Assembly (NCBI RefSeq): GCF_008923245.1
Contig: NZ_WBOS01000001.1
Location: forward strand, 62,001-126,000
Reading direction: 5' to 3'
Source of the DNA: Cytobacillus depressus
Lineage (GTDB): Bacteria > Bacillota > Bacilli > Bacillales > Cytobacillaceae
DNA: 64,000 bases
Part shown: piece by piece, positions 16,413 to 24,999 of the stretch
How positions within the stretch are numbered: position 1 is the first letter of the stretch
Layout: the number at the start of each line of letters is the position of its first letter
Position numbers and translations under genes: made by a program
The notes under the pieces: generated by a model
Databases searched by the model: none
Told to the model about the DNA's origin: nothing
Seen by the model: only the letters and a program-made list of their open reading frames with translations

Positions 16413-18002
16413 TTAACTATGCAAACTTCCTTTTAACCAAGCTCGGTCACGATAGGTTCCAATTGGAATTTGGATAAGGCTTGTTTTTTCATAGAGAGCC
16501 TGCTCATAAATCTCATCACATGCTTTGGCGTCAAATCCGAGAAGCGGATGTCCCCCCATCCCCAAGGCTGATGCCGCTATTAGCAATCGATGAGTAAGCA
16601 TTCCTGCCTCCATTTGCTGAATGCGATATCCTCTATACCCAAGTTCTTTTACTAAGTGGTTCTTATCTCCCGCTATATGAAAGCATATTGGAACTTGGAA
16701 CAAATTAACATTATGACTAATCATGGCGTTTTGCAATTTAAATCGATGATCTCCGTGATTTACTTTTCGCAGTGAATGAGCCGTTTCATCATATTGGTAT
16801 GAACCATTTGGTATGCCTTCAACATTATATAAGCACATAAATAACGAGACGCGGGATTCGTTTTTTGAATGTGTTACATCTAAATCATTTCGATAGGAGA
16901 AGGAAGCGAACGCCTCCTGCAAAAGTGTGGACAGCTGTGGCTTGGTAACCTTTCTCAATACAAAATCCATGTCTGGTGAAAATCGTTCTTTACAAGCTAA
17001 TGCTAGATCATATGTCAACCGCTTCTCGCGAGGAAGAGCAATAGTATTACCATCACAAGTCCGAGTTTCCTTGGGCCGGATCTTCCGAAACATATTCGTT
17101 GACTGAAGCATAGATGCTTCATTTACCTTCTTTACCATTGGATACTCTGCGACCCTCTTTGAACGTTGAATGTAACTATGTTGAATAGCTGTAAGCTCTC
17201 GCCATAACTCTGGAGCAGAGACCTCCCCTTCTCTGTCACTTAAACTAGCTGACCAGTTTGTAGTTTCCACCGAAACCGGGATTACAGCGTATACGCTCTC
17301 TTCCTGTTCAGTAAGTCCAAGCAAATGGTTGAGGGCCCGATCGAGATATTGGAAGTATAATCCAGTTTCGAAGCTAAAACGTTTCGATACTTCCAGCAGC
17401 TGTCCTACTAGTACGCCAGCATCTAATCCTTGCAGTCGATAGGCGAAATTATTGTATTTAAAGAAATTTTTCCAAAACATTGTCGACACAAAAACAGTGC
17501 CGAAGCAAGTTTCTATATCACAGCGATTACCAAGTGCACGTGCTATATATGAATCAAAATTTCCTTCTCGCAAAAGCACTAAGCTGTGATGTGCTACATC
17601 ATAATGGTATATCCCAGCAGGAAGATCATCTAGCTTCAAATAGATGTATAATTCGTTTGGATACAACGCCCCTCCAGATGGAACATACCGCCTATTTGAT
17701 TGCATTAGTTCACTCTTATTTTCTGAAGAATCTAAGGTGTAGACTGACTGGCTTAATTGGGTAAGGCCGAAAACATACCAAAGGAAATGTCCGAATTTGC
17801 GAAGGTCAGGCTTTGCAGGTACTTCTGTTCCTTCAAGCGTTAGAGGTATCTCTGAAGATAATGGAACCTTAGGTAATCCTCGGTAAACCTTATACGCAAG
17901 AGGTGCATCACCCCAATCCGCTTCCCAGTCCGGCGGAGTTATCTTTTCATTGTCAAAATGGAGATTGTGCAGAAATGACTCTAAATTCATCTTCCTAACC
18001 AC
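16413..18002 (-). CDS. SagB-type (McbC-like) azoline dehydrogenase of the TOMM cluster
   Basis: A 529-residue protein with two tandem nitroreductase-like halves. The first has PSGGALYPNELYIYLKL (about 107) and LQGLDAGVLVGQLLEVSKRF (about 195). The second has SLFMCLYNVEGIPNGSYQYD and IQQMEAGMLTHRLLIAASALGMGGHPLLGFD. SagB-type enzymes use FMN to oxidise azolines to thiazoles and oxazoles on modified peptides. It is the last gene of the cluster, three bases after the YcaO gene, and precedes the operon terminator. Which half binds FMN cannot be settled by eye. Confidence 0.85.
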   Translation of the reverse strand: MVRKMNLESFLHNLHFDNEKITPPDWEADWGDAPLAYKVYRGLPKVPLSSEIPLTLEGTEVPAKPDLRKFGHFLWYVFGLTQLSQSVYTLDSSENKSELMQSNRRYVPSGGALYPNELYIYLKLDDLPAGIYHYDVAHHSLVLLREGNFDSYIARALGNRCDIETCFGTVFVSTMFWKNFFKYNNFAYRLQGLDAGVLVGQLLEVSKRFSFETGLYFQYLDRALNHLLGLTEQEESVYAVIPVSVETTNWSASLSDREGEVSAPELWRELTAIQHSYIQRSKRVAEYPMVKKVNEASMLQSTNMFRKIRPKETRTCDGNTIALPREKRLTYDLALACKERFSPDMDFVLRKVTKPQLSTLLQEAFASFSYRNDLDVTHSKNESRVSLFMCLYNVEGIPNGSYQYDETAHSLRKVNHGDHRFKLQNAMISHNVNLFQVPICFHIAGDKNHLVKELGYRGYRIQQMEAGMLTHRLLIAASALGMGGHPLLGFDAKACDEIYEQALYEKTSLIQIPIGTYRDRAWLKGSLHS

Positions 18003-18005
18003 CCC

Positions 18006-19949
18006 TTATGGAAACGGATGAGGAAATGGATTGAGTTGTTCATAGGTTAGCTTCTGCTTCGAGTATCCAAGTTTCATTGGTACCGTTAACACTCTGTCCA
18101 GCCCTGTTATGCGGGTAAGATGGTGTCCAAATGTCATCGGCAACATTCCCGGAATCAGTACTTTAACACAAAACAATCCGTTTCGATTCGTTTCCGATGT
18201 TGTTTGATCCACCACTATCACATCAAGATTTAAACGGCGAAATTCAAGAAGTATGTCTTGAAGATCATCGGTCAAGTCTGTATGCATTGACTTCCATTTG
18301 AATTCTTCAGCAAAGCTTCTCATTGGCCGGTTATCGTCAAGCAAAAACTTCAATCGCTCTTCTGCCTCAGGTAAACCGTACAGCATTCCATGCTCATCCA
18401 TCTTCCGCACTAGGGAAGAATCTTGCAGCATTCGCACATAATTCTCTTTTTTCGCTTCAAATTCCCCATCAAGCGTAAGCATCATACCTGCCAACTCGTA
18501 TACAGCGCTCTTTGCAGCTCGGACCGGGTCCAAATGTGCTCCTGCAGCACAGATAATATTCAAACCATTTTCTTTCCTATTTTTCGCTATCACTAAAACG
18601 CTTGGAATTCCATTTTCCATCGTCGAATTATAAAAATATAAATCATATCCTGCAACCGCCCGTGCGCGTTCGATCATCAACTGCAATTCTTGATCGTTTG
18701 CAGAATTAGGATCAAGACGCGGAAGTGATAGCTCCGCATACCAAGTCATCAGAAATGAGTCACGCTCCACCACTTCCATCATTCCGTAGAAAATGGCCTC
18801 CTCCAAGCTCCCGCCTAAAGCACACCCATTAGAAGTTTCATAGACAAATCCGTCACCACAGCCTAAACTGTAATAAGCAAGCAACTCTGGAACGAGAATC
18901 GGACGCTCTTGCAAAAACGAGTAACCCCAAACCCAATTCATTGAGCGATCAGGATAAAACGGTTCGAACGGAAAATCTGGCTTCATATATTGTTCCTTTG
19001 CGTGTACCCCTACCTCGAGAGGGTTTAGTGCTCGATCCTGCAGATTACGGAAACTGTCATGGATCACTGTCCGTTTGCCACGGGGTGTCATACCGCAATA
19101 CCGTTCCAACCCCTCTAAAATTGCCGTCGACTCACTTACTGCATAGGAAAGAGTCCTTCCGGCCACTCCCTCATCACCCGAGAATAACGGCAAATTAACA
19201 CCTACATCGGCAAATGGCGTTAAGATGTCATACATTTTTCCATTTAATAAACCAGTCCGATGATCCAAATAATCTGTGGCCAAAACTTTGTTCAGATCAT
19301 CCATTGAACGGCAGCGGTAACTACCGGTGCTGATCTTTGGACTAGGCTGTAGAGTTATTCTGGCCCCCTCAGCTGAATCGTCTTGTATTTGACTACAAAC
19401 CGGGCATAATGAATCAGGCAAAAAGGAATGCCACTTACTCTTAAGTGATTTGAAACTCATTAAGAACATTCGACCTTCAGAGCGAGCTTGATTACCTTGC
19501 AAAACGCTCTGAACCTCTTCCGCAATAAGGTGTGCCATCTGTAAAATGCCTGTCTGCGATGCCCAAGGGTCAGACGACTCTCCGCTTTTCTCCGCAAATC
19601 TATCCTCGATCTCCCACATCTCTTCACGGTCCCGTCCGGCCATCAGACGTCTTATATTCGCACACTGGGAGCACCCAGGCTTATCTGGATAAACAAGTGG
19701 TCCGACGATCCCCTCACCAAATGAAACGAATCCTCGTAGCCAAGGGATGCCGGCCATTCGCAACTTCCCTTCTGCCTTTCGATGAACGGAGGGATGCCAA
19801 GTATCATGCAATACAAGAACCAAATTAGCAGTTTCAGGCACTTCTGTCTCAAAATCAGTTTGATGAAGAACTTCAATTTGAGTGGATAGTTCTGTGCAAA
19901 CATAGTCTGCCAACAATCCACTTCCGACTATTGCTACTACTGCACTCAC
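18006..19949 (-). CDS. TOMM cyclodehydratase, fused E1-like/C-type and YcaO domains (HcaD-like)
   Basis: A 647-residue protein. Residues 1-190 are an E1/ThiF-like partner domain (VAIVGSGLLADYV at the start) with two zinc-binding pairs, C93/C96 and C182/C185. Residues from about 210 form the YcaO domain, with GVAGRTLSYAVSESTAILEGLERYCG, the CALGGSLEEAIFYGMMEVVERDSFLMTWY block that holds ATP/Mg-binding glutamates, and a C-terminus ending PFPHPFP, the proline-rich tail typical of azoline-forming YcaO enzymes. It uses ATP to cyclise Cys and Ser/Thr of the precursor. It overlaps the upstream gene by four bases. Confidence 0.9.
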   Translation of the reverse strand: MSAVVAIVGSGLLADYVCTELSTQIEVLHQTDFETEVPETANLVLVLHDTWHPSVHRKAEGKLRMAGIPWLRGFVSFGEGIVGPLVYPDKPGCSQCANIRRLMAGRDREEMWEIEDRFAEKSGESSDPWASQTGILQMAHLIAEEVQSVLQGNQARSEGRMFLMSFKSLKSKWHSFLPDSLCPVCSQIQDDSAEGARITLQPSPKISTGSYRCRSMDDLNKVLATDYLDHRTGLLNGKMYDILTPFADVGVNLPLFSGDEGVAGRTLSYAVSESTAILEGLERYCGMTPRGKRTVIHDSFRNLQDRALNPLEVGVHAKEQYMKPDFPFEPFYPDRSMNWVWGYSFLQERPILVPELLAYYSLGCGDGFVYETSNGCALGGSLEEAIFYGMMEVVERDSFLMTWYAELSLPRLDPNSANDQELQLMIERARAVAGYDLYFYNSTMENGIPSVLVIAKNRKENGLNIICAAGAHLDPVRAAKSAVYELAGMMLTLDGEFEAKKENYVRMLQDSSLVRKMDEHGMLYGLPEAEERLKFLLDDNRPMRSFAEEFKWKSMHTDLTDDLQDILLEFRRLNLDVIVVDQTTSETNRNGLFCVKVLIPGMLPMTFGHHLTRITGLDRVLTVPMKLGYSKQKLTYEQLNPFPHPFP

Positions 19950-21910
19950 ACTTTTTCCTCCTCTCGTAACATTACACCAAACACGCCCGCAAGTCCCGCT
20001 TTCAAAAAAGGTTCCGATTCAAGTTCAATGACTAGAAGGCGCTTATGGTTACTTTCTAAGGTCTTTATTGCAGAATTTAGCAAATCGGATCCGATAGGTA
20101 CTTCACACTCATGGATGTTTATGCTTTGAACCTTCCTTTCTTCAAGAAGCACACTCGATACTTCCAACGCCTGTGCCGTGTGGAACATCGTGGTATTTTG
20201 TGCTTTCATAAGCGCCTGCTGCAGAGCGTTCCTTAACGCTCTTGTGTAGTTCAAACCTACACTGCCATACCAGCTTCCATTCGTACCAATCCATACAACT
20301 GGGAAGCCGGAGATTTCTTCTCCTAAGCCTATTGTCGGTTCTCCCCGCATAGTAGTCAGTGCCTGCAAATAAAAACGGCACCGTTCATCATGTATCTCAC
20401 CCAAGTTTACCCGAGTGATAGAAATTTCTTTATGGAGCGCTTGCTTGTTTAGCTTTTTTTCCAAACACCTTTGCAATCCGCGTCCTACACCTTCCGCAAT
20501 CGTTTCCCCCGTTCCAATTCCGACAAATCCCTTTCTTTCTAATATACGTTCAGCTATTTCAGGATGTGGAGGCAGAGACCTAAGAAGTAGATCATCCAGT
20601 TGTGACACATACGCTTCGATTCCTGCCAATCCCGCTTCTCTCCGTGCCTCTTCATGTGTCAAACCAGTTGCGATTATCTCTGGCAACAGCTCAGCTGGTC
20701 CTTCCGACAACAAGTCGACTGCCTGAACCCGACACTGCGCTAACGGTATCTGCTTTAAATCCCCCTCTTCCCAAATATGAAAAATGCCTGATTCAGCTGA
20801 TGTTAATTGGCTGAAATAAAAAAGTAATTTATTTGGCTCTTCTTTATTTAAGCTTCTTTGAAGTCGCAAATCCAAATCATGAACCCATTCGGCAGACACA
20901 CGACCTGCTTCTAACGGATGTGGTATGAAAGAATGCCAGTTTCCTTCTAGCGATTCTAGGTCAAGCAGAAAGATTTGATCATGCTGTTCCGATTCTGTCT
21001 CTTTTGTACACTCTTTGAACAATTCAAACACGATCACATTTGCCAGCATCGCTCCTGCTGTAGACGAGTAGGTCGTCAGTAGCTGGTCATTGGAAAGCAC
21101 AGATTTGTGTATTCGTCTCCATGCAGATTCCCAACATCCACTAGAACCTGGGTGCACTATAGGACCTGCAATTCCCATCTGTTGTATACATATAGCTGGA
21201 ATAAATAGTTTCTTTTCTACCTTGCAAATCCTATGAATATCCCTGAGATCTTCTATGTTATCCTCCTGTGTTATATACAAAATTGATTCATACGACTGAA
21301 CAATCTTCTCCCAGGAATTCACTCCCTCCTGCAAGATAACCTCCTCTACTGCTGCCTCGGGATCTGTTTTACGAGCATGTTCCACAAGTTCCATTATTCG
21401 CTGTCTATTGGTCCTAACCGAATCCGTAATTAGCACATGAAACTTTGGCAAACCAGATTCAAGCAAAGCGGAAACTAAGGAAACAAATATAGGGCCGGAG
21501 CCAACTGCCAAAACCTTAGCCTGACGATAGGTTTGAAAACGGTATGCACCCGAATTGCCGAAACTGTTCAAAAATTCAATTTGAGAAGCATGTTTTTTAA
21601 GAATTTCATCCGTTAATTCATGTGGATGATCTTGGCTCACATCACTTGCAAACCCATTTCGATAAAGCACTTCTGCAATTTCAAAGACCCGCTCCCTGTA
21701 TGCACTCGGCAATTCATTAGTCAATTCTCCCAACGTATGCTCCCCGTTGAACATAGGCAACAGTTTTTCAACCCACTGATCGATCATACTGCCTTCCATT
21801 TGAAACGAACATATGTTGTTCCGAAAATATACTCCACTGTTTGGAACAGGGAGAACAAACGTGTCCCTTTTCACTTTCAAACGCATAGACGGGATTACAC
21901 TCGTCATCAT
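19946..21910 (-). CDS. Ocin-ThiF-like TOMM maturation protein (HcaF-like leader-binding protein)
   Basis: A 654-residue protein of the family annotated as putative thiazole-containing bacteriocin maturation protein. It has an N-terminal leader-recognition-like region (about 1-120) and a Rossmann-like ThiF part starting near residue 130 (AKVLAVGSGPIFVSLVSALLESGL). A long C-terminal part contains ERKGFVGIGTGETIAEGVGRGLQRCLEKK. In heterocycloanthracin systems such a protein binds the leader peptide and presents the substrate to the fused YcaO enzyme. GGAGGAG precedes ATG 21910. It is the first enzyme gene after the precursor, with a strong hairpin between them. Confidence 0.85.
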   Translation of the reverse strand: MMTSVIPSMRLKVKRDTFVLPVPNSGVYFRNNICSFQMEGSMIDQWVEKLLPMFNGEHTLGELTNELPSAYRERVFEIAEVLYRNGFASDVSQDHPHELTDEILKKHASQIEFLNSFGNSGAYRFQTYRQAKVLAVGSGPIFVSLVSALLESGLPKFHVLITDSVRTNRQRIMELVEHARKTDPEAAVEEVILQEGVNSWEKIVQSYESILYITQEDNIEDLRDIHRICKVEKKLFIPAICIQQMGIAGPIVHPGSSGCWESAWRRIHKSVLSNDQLLTTYSSTAGAMLANVIVFELFKECTKETESEQHDQIFLLDLESLEGNWHSFIPHPLEAGRVSAEWVHDLDLRLQRSLNKEEPNKLLFYFSQLTSAESGIFHIWEEGDLKQIPLAQCRVQAVDLLSEGPAELLPEIIATGLTHEEARREAGLAGIEAYVSQLDDLLLRSLPPHPEIAERILERKGFVGIGTGETIAEGVGRGLQRCLEKKLNKQALHKEISITRVNLGEIHDERCRFYLQALTTMRGEPTIGLGEEISGFPVVWIGTNGSWYGSVGLNYTRALRNALQQALMKAQNTTMFHTAQALEVSSVLLEERKVQSINIHECEVPIGSDLLNSAIKTLESNHKRLLVIELESEPFLKAGLAGVFGVMLREEEKV

Positions 21911-22007
21911 TGCTCCTCCTTACAGATAGCTGTTCTTAAATCACTAATAACTTTTCACTATTACCCTATGTACCGCAATATGTCCCATATGTCTCCTCTT
22001 ATAGAGA

Positions 22008-22036
22008 AATGCCCCAGCAAAAATTGATGCTGGGGC
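22008..22036 (-). terminator. Hairpin between TOMM precursor gene and enzyme genes
   Basis: A perfect 9-bp GC-rich stem, GCCCCAGCA (22011-22019) and TGCTGGGGC (22028-22036), with an 8-nt loop. On the - strand it is followed by ATTTCTCTATAAG, a weak U-tract. Its place right after the precursor gene suggests partial termination or 3'-end protection, so that more precursor than enzyme is made. Confidence 0.7.
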
Positions 22037-22088
22037 AGAAATTTCTCCATTGAGTAACCATGTTATTTTGTAGATACCTAAAATACGA

Positions 22089-22388
22089 TTAAATAAAGCA
22101 TCTTCCGCCGCAGCGACCGCATCCGCCACAACGGAATCCACAACCTCCACAACGGAACCCACAACCTCCACAACGGAATCCACAACCAAAGCCGAAACAA
22201 GAACCGAAACCGAAACAAGAACCGAAACCGAAACCTAGACCGAAACAAGAACCGAATCCACCAAAACCGAAACAACCCATACCGAAAATTCTATCCGTCG
22301 GCTCCAGATTTGGATCCCAAGGAATTGCCTCATTTGTACGGAAATCTCCGAGTTGCATCATTTCGAGTTCTCTTTGGAAATTATTCAT
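22089..22388 (-). CDS. TOMM precursor peptide, heterocycloanthracin/sonorensin family
   Basis: A 99-residue precursor. The leader MNNFQRELEMMQLGDFRTNE followed by AIPWDPNLEP matches the conserved leader of the heterocycloanthracin/sonorensin family. The core has 13 Cys and 3 Ser, no Thr, and two repeat zones: FGFGSC-type units, then three copies of CGFRCGG ending in RCGGRCFI. Cys and the Ser of the GSC motifs are the sites for azole formation. The start is ATG 22388, eight bases after AGGAGG; the in-frame ATG 22394 is only two bases from it and is unlikely. The three enzyme genes follow in the same direction. The Phe/Gly/Arg-rich core differs from the sonorensin CWSC pattern I know. No transporter or immunity gene is adjacent. 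Confidence 0.88.
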   Translation of the reverse strand: MNNFQRELEMMQLGDFRTNEAIPWDPNLEPTDRIFGMGCFGFGGFGSCFGLGFGFGSCFGFGSCFGFGCGFRCGGCGFRCGGCGFRCGGCGRCGGRCFI

Positions 22389-22690
22389 TTGCATAGCCTC
22401 CTATTTTTTTTTATAGGTGTTTAGCAAAATAATGAATCACATATTAGCCATAATTTTTAGGTAAACGCACCTATACTCTCCTCAACAAAATATGAACGAG
22501 GATTAGGTATGGTTCCCATAGCAAGTGCCTATTTATATTTTCGGAATAAAGATGTTGCTGTTTGTTTACTCGTTTGTTGATTAAAAAAGTTGATTTGACA
22601 ATGAATCGGCCTCAACTCTAAATAATCCGATTGTATAAAAATAGGCATTTTAATTAAAAATAAGAAAAAAAGATAGTTGAGGTGGTTAAA

Positions 22691-22900
22691 ATGGGGTTAG
22701 TTAAAGCCTTTAATAATTGGAGAGCAGCACGGCATGAAAACCATGTCGCTCAAATGAAGGAGATGGAAAAATGCCCTGATTGCTATGGCAGAGGCTTTAT
22801 GCATTATCCGGCGAATGAAATGGCCTTCTACGGAAATTTACTTGATTGTCCTGGATGCAATGGGAGTGGCTCTTATGCCGATTGGGAAGAACTTATGTAA
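22691..22900 (+). CDS. Small zinc-finger protein, DnaJ CxxCxGxG-like
   Basis: A 69-residue protein with two zinc-ligand pairs: CPDCYGRGF (about residue 28) and CPGCNGSGSY (about 53). These are two half-copies of the DnaJ-type CxxCxGxG motif. The start is ATG 22691, seven bases after GAGGTGG; an in-frame GTG at 22682 overlaps that site. It is divergent from the TOMM precursor. Small proteins of this kind occur in Bacillus without a known role. A link to the TOMM cluster is not shown, and the terminator directly downstream makes it a separate unit. Confidence 0.65.
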   Translation: MGLVKAFNNWRAARHENHVAQMKEMEKCPDCYGRGFMHYPANEMAFYGNLLDCPGCNGSGSYADWEELM

Positions 22901-22903
22901 AAG

Positions 22904-22944
22904 AAAAGGGACAGATCATATTATTTATGATTCTGCCCCCTTTT
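22904..22944. terminator. Bidirectional terminator
   Basis: AAAAGGG-CAGA-CAT pairs with ATGA-TCTG-CCCCTTTT in a long interrupted stem, between the + strand zinc-finger gene and the - strand carboxypeptidase gene. Confidence 0.75.
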
Positions 22945-22953
22945 AAATAATTT

Positions 22954-24018
22954 TTATTCGTCAGATTCTTCACCTTGTCTGCTTTTTTGTGTAGGAAGAG
23001 TATCCCAGAAGCTCGTATCTGCTTTTTTAATTGATCCATCAGCAATCGCTCTGACAGTAGAGTCTAATGTTGTAATCGTTTGCTTGATTAAATATCCATT
23101 ACTTTTTTGTCCAATAGCATAAGATTTAATGTAGTGATCAGACATTCCCCGCATTTCAAATAATAATGTGGAAATATCATAATAGGCTGCTATACCGTTA
23201 CGTCCAATATTATTCGTGCTTTCACCGGCGTATTTCCCAAGATGTCCCCAGCCAGTAGGCTCAATCGCATTAAAGACAACTGAACCAAGCTTTTTGGAAC
23301 CCTCTAATACTTCTGGCTTCACATTCTTAGTTGTCGGGTAAAGGATCGAACCTGAAACTAGCTCTCCTTCAGTCTCGCTTAATGTTCCTTGGTGATGTAG
23401 GTCAATCATATAGTCAATTTTATATTTCTTTAACACATTTTCATGCAATGCCCTTGCCTCGGGTTCCATTTTGTTAGTGGCTTTATCATGCTCACGGTTT
23501 AAATCAACATAATTTGCGTTATAACGAGTCAAATGGCGATCCCCATCTGCCAGATAATTATCAAGAGAGAAATTAACATCTCCCATTGCCCCATCTGCAT
23601 TTAACATCGGGATAATGAGAACGTTTACATTATCAAGTACACCTTTTGTTTTTCCTGTTCCTAAATGCTTAATAAATTCAAGCGCCCCTTCAGTCGTAAG
23701 CTGCTCATTCCCGTGCTGCTGCGTTAAAAATAGAATCGTTGGATTATTTGGATTCGACAAATATTTGGCCATATAAATATCCCGGCCTTTTACCGTTTGT
23801 CCAATAATTTCGAGCTCCATTGCAGACTGTTTTGCCTCTTGCGTTTTTAAATAATCAACTAAACTATCATATGTATGCAAGATTGACGTTTGAATCGCCC
23901 CATTACCAGCGCTTGGCCCATTCCCAACCGCATGAACCGGCATCGATACAGCTGAAACAGCACCTAAAGCCATTAAACTAGATAATGAAACCGATAATAC
24001 TTTCTTTTTTAAACTCAT
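22954..24018 (-). CDS. Secreted M14 family zinc carboxypeptidase
   Basis: A 354-residue protein. The signal peptide (about 1-30, KKKVLSV...MPVHA) indicates secretion. M14 motifs are visible: HGNE at 102-105 supplies zinc ligands His and Glu, NADGAMGD and YVDLNREHD hold substrate-binding Asn/Arg, DLHHQG (about 202) gives the third zinc ligand, and LFEMRG (about 287) has the catalytic Glu. It removes C-terminal residues from peptides or cleaves peptidoglycan stem peptides. The C-terminus is short and charged (RQGEESDE). It is monocistronic. Confidence 0.87.
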   Translation of the reverse strand: MSLKKKVLSVSLSSLMALGAVSAVSMPVHAVGNGPSAGNGAIQTSILHTYDSLVDYLKTQEAKQSAMELEIIGQTVKGRDIYMAKYLSNPNNPTILFLTQQHGNEQLTTEGALEFIKHLGTGKTKGVLDNVNVLIIPMLNADGAMGDVNFSLDNYLADGDRHLTRYNANYVDLNREHDKATNKMEPEARALHENVLKKYKIDYMIDLHHQGTLSETEGELVSGSILYPTTKNVKPEVLEGSKKLGSVVFNAIEPTGWGHLGKYAGESTNNIGRNGIAAYYDISTLLFEMRGMSDHYIKSYAIGQKSNGYLIKQTITTLDSTVRAIADGSIKKADTSFWDTLPTQKSRQGEESDE

Positions 24019-24375
24019 TGAAATATTCCTCCCTGTCTTTTATTTTCCTTTACTAGTTAATTGTACGGTTTGACAGAAATCGTGTTAATAGAGGGACATT
24101 CCTATTCATTAGACAAATTATTCTTTATAAAGATCCCGTTTTCTTTTTGTTTTAGGATAAATTTTACATTTATATGAATAAAAATTCATAAATTATGGAG
24201 TTACTAAAAAAAGAGATTTCAGAATATTGGTTATAATGTTTCATATGATCATGAGAAATACTTTAAATGAGGTAAAAATAAGCCGAAAATCCTATTGTTT
24301 TCATGAAAAATTTGTCGAATTGCTCGAATCATTAAAGAAACCATGGGACAAAGGGTAGAAAATTTTTCAAACTAA
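24019..24375. other. Intergenic region without a recognisable gene
   Basis: This stretch is AT-rich. The only open frame of note is a 40-codon one near 24237-24360 on the + strand; it has no ribosome site and no recognisable sequence. It probably holds the promoter of the carboxypeptidase gene and the decayed flank of the broken peptidase gene. Confidence 0.5.
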
Positions 24376-24403
24376 AAGAAGGCTTGTGAATAATTCCACA
24401 GCC
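24376..24403 (-). terminator. Terminator of the broken peptidase gene
   Basis: GGCT(t)GTG (24381-24388) pairs with CAC-AGCC (24397-24403), with AAAAGAA before it giving a short U-rich tail on the - strand. Confidence 0.55.
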
Positions 24404-24414
24404 CTCCATACGGT

Positions 24415-24852
24415 TTATTCTTGAAAGAGAGATTCAATAATTTCCCCATCTCTACCTGTTGTTGTTTCCGCCTTTGATAGAGAGTTCATAATTGCTTCCT
24501 CTGTTACATCTACGGCTGCTGTGAAAATTTGATTAAAGATTGGCTGCTCCTCCCTTGTGTATGTACTCGGTTCAAAATTCCCCTCGGAAAAGTGAGTAAT
24601 TTTATTGGCCCTTGAAAAAGCAATAACGATGTCGCCGCTCCCATGGCTAAAATGGCTGCCTGTTCTGCCAAGACCAATTCCACAACGCTTCGCAACTCTC
24701 TGAAGTTGCCTGTCACTAAGTGGAAGATCGGTAGCTAATACAATGATAATGGAACCGTCCGGTGTTTTTGAGATGCCATGATCATGAGGATTCATTCCAC
24801 GATATCTTTCTACGGGAAACTCCTCTACTTGCCCTTGAACATCGCAATACAA
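24415..24852 (-). pseudogene. P1/DmpA-family peptidase, 5'-truncated fragment
   Basis: The 145 residues match only the C-terminal part of the DmpA (L-aminopeptidase/D-esterase) family, which is normally well over 300 residues long. The nucleophile region is present: LGRTGSHFSHGSGDIVIAFS, where autocleavage occurs before Ser of HGSGD. The N-terminal two thirds are missing, and the sequence just upstream (24853-24972) is AT-rich and unrelated. The frame opens at TTG 24852 without a ribosome site. It is best read as a deletion remnant, and a functional product is unlikely. Confidence 0.75.
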
Positions 24853-24999
24853 TAAATTCTTTTGAATTTTTTATATGAGCTTCAATGCATATGCACATGA
24901 TCGAATTTTTTATATATAAAATAATAACAATCTTGTATATAATAACAACTAATAATAATATACTAGCAAAATATGAATTTTACCAAAAGGAGAAAAAGA

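Noticed and set aside
21944..22275. Valine- or Arg/Phe-rich repeat proteins in other frames of the TOMM precursor region
   Set aside because: These are shadows of the DNA repeats encoding the precursor core. The precursor frame alone has the family leader and a proper AGGAGG site.
22691..22900. Part of the TOMM system
   Set aside because: The small zinc-finger protein is divergent, has its own terminator and resembles general Bacillus small proteins, so proximity alone is not enough.
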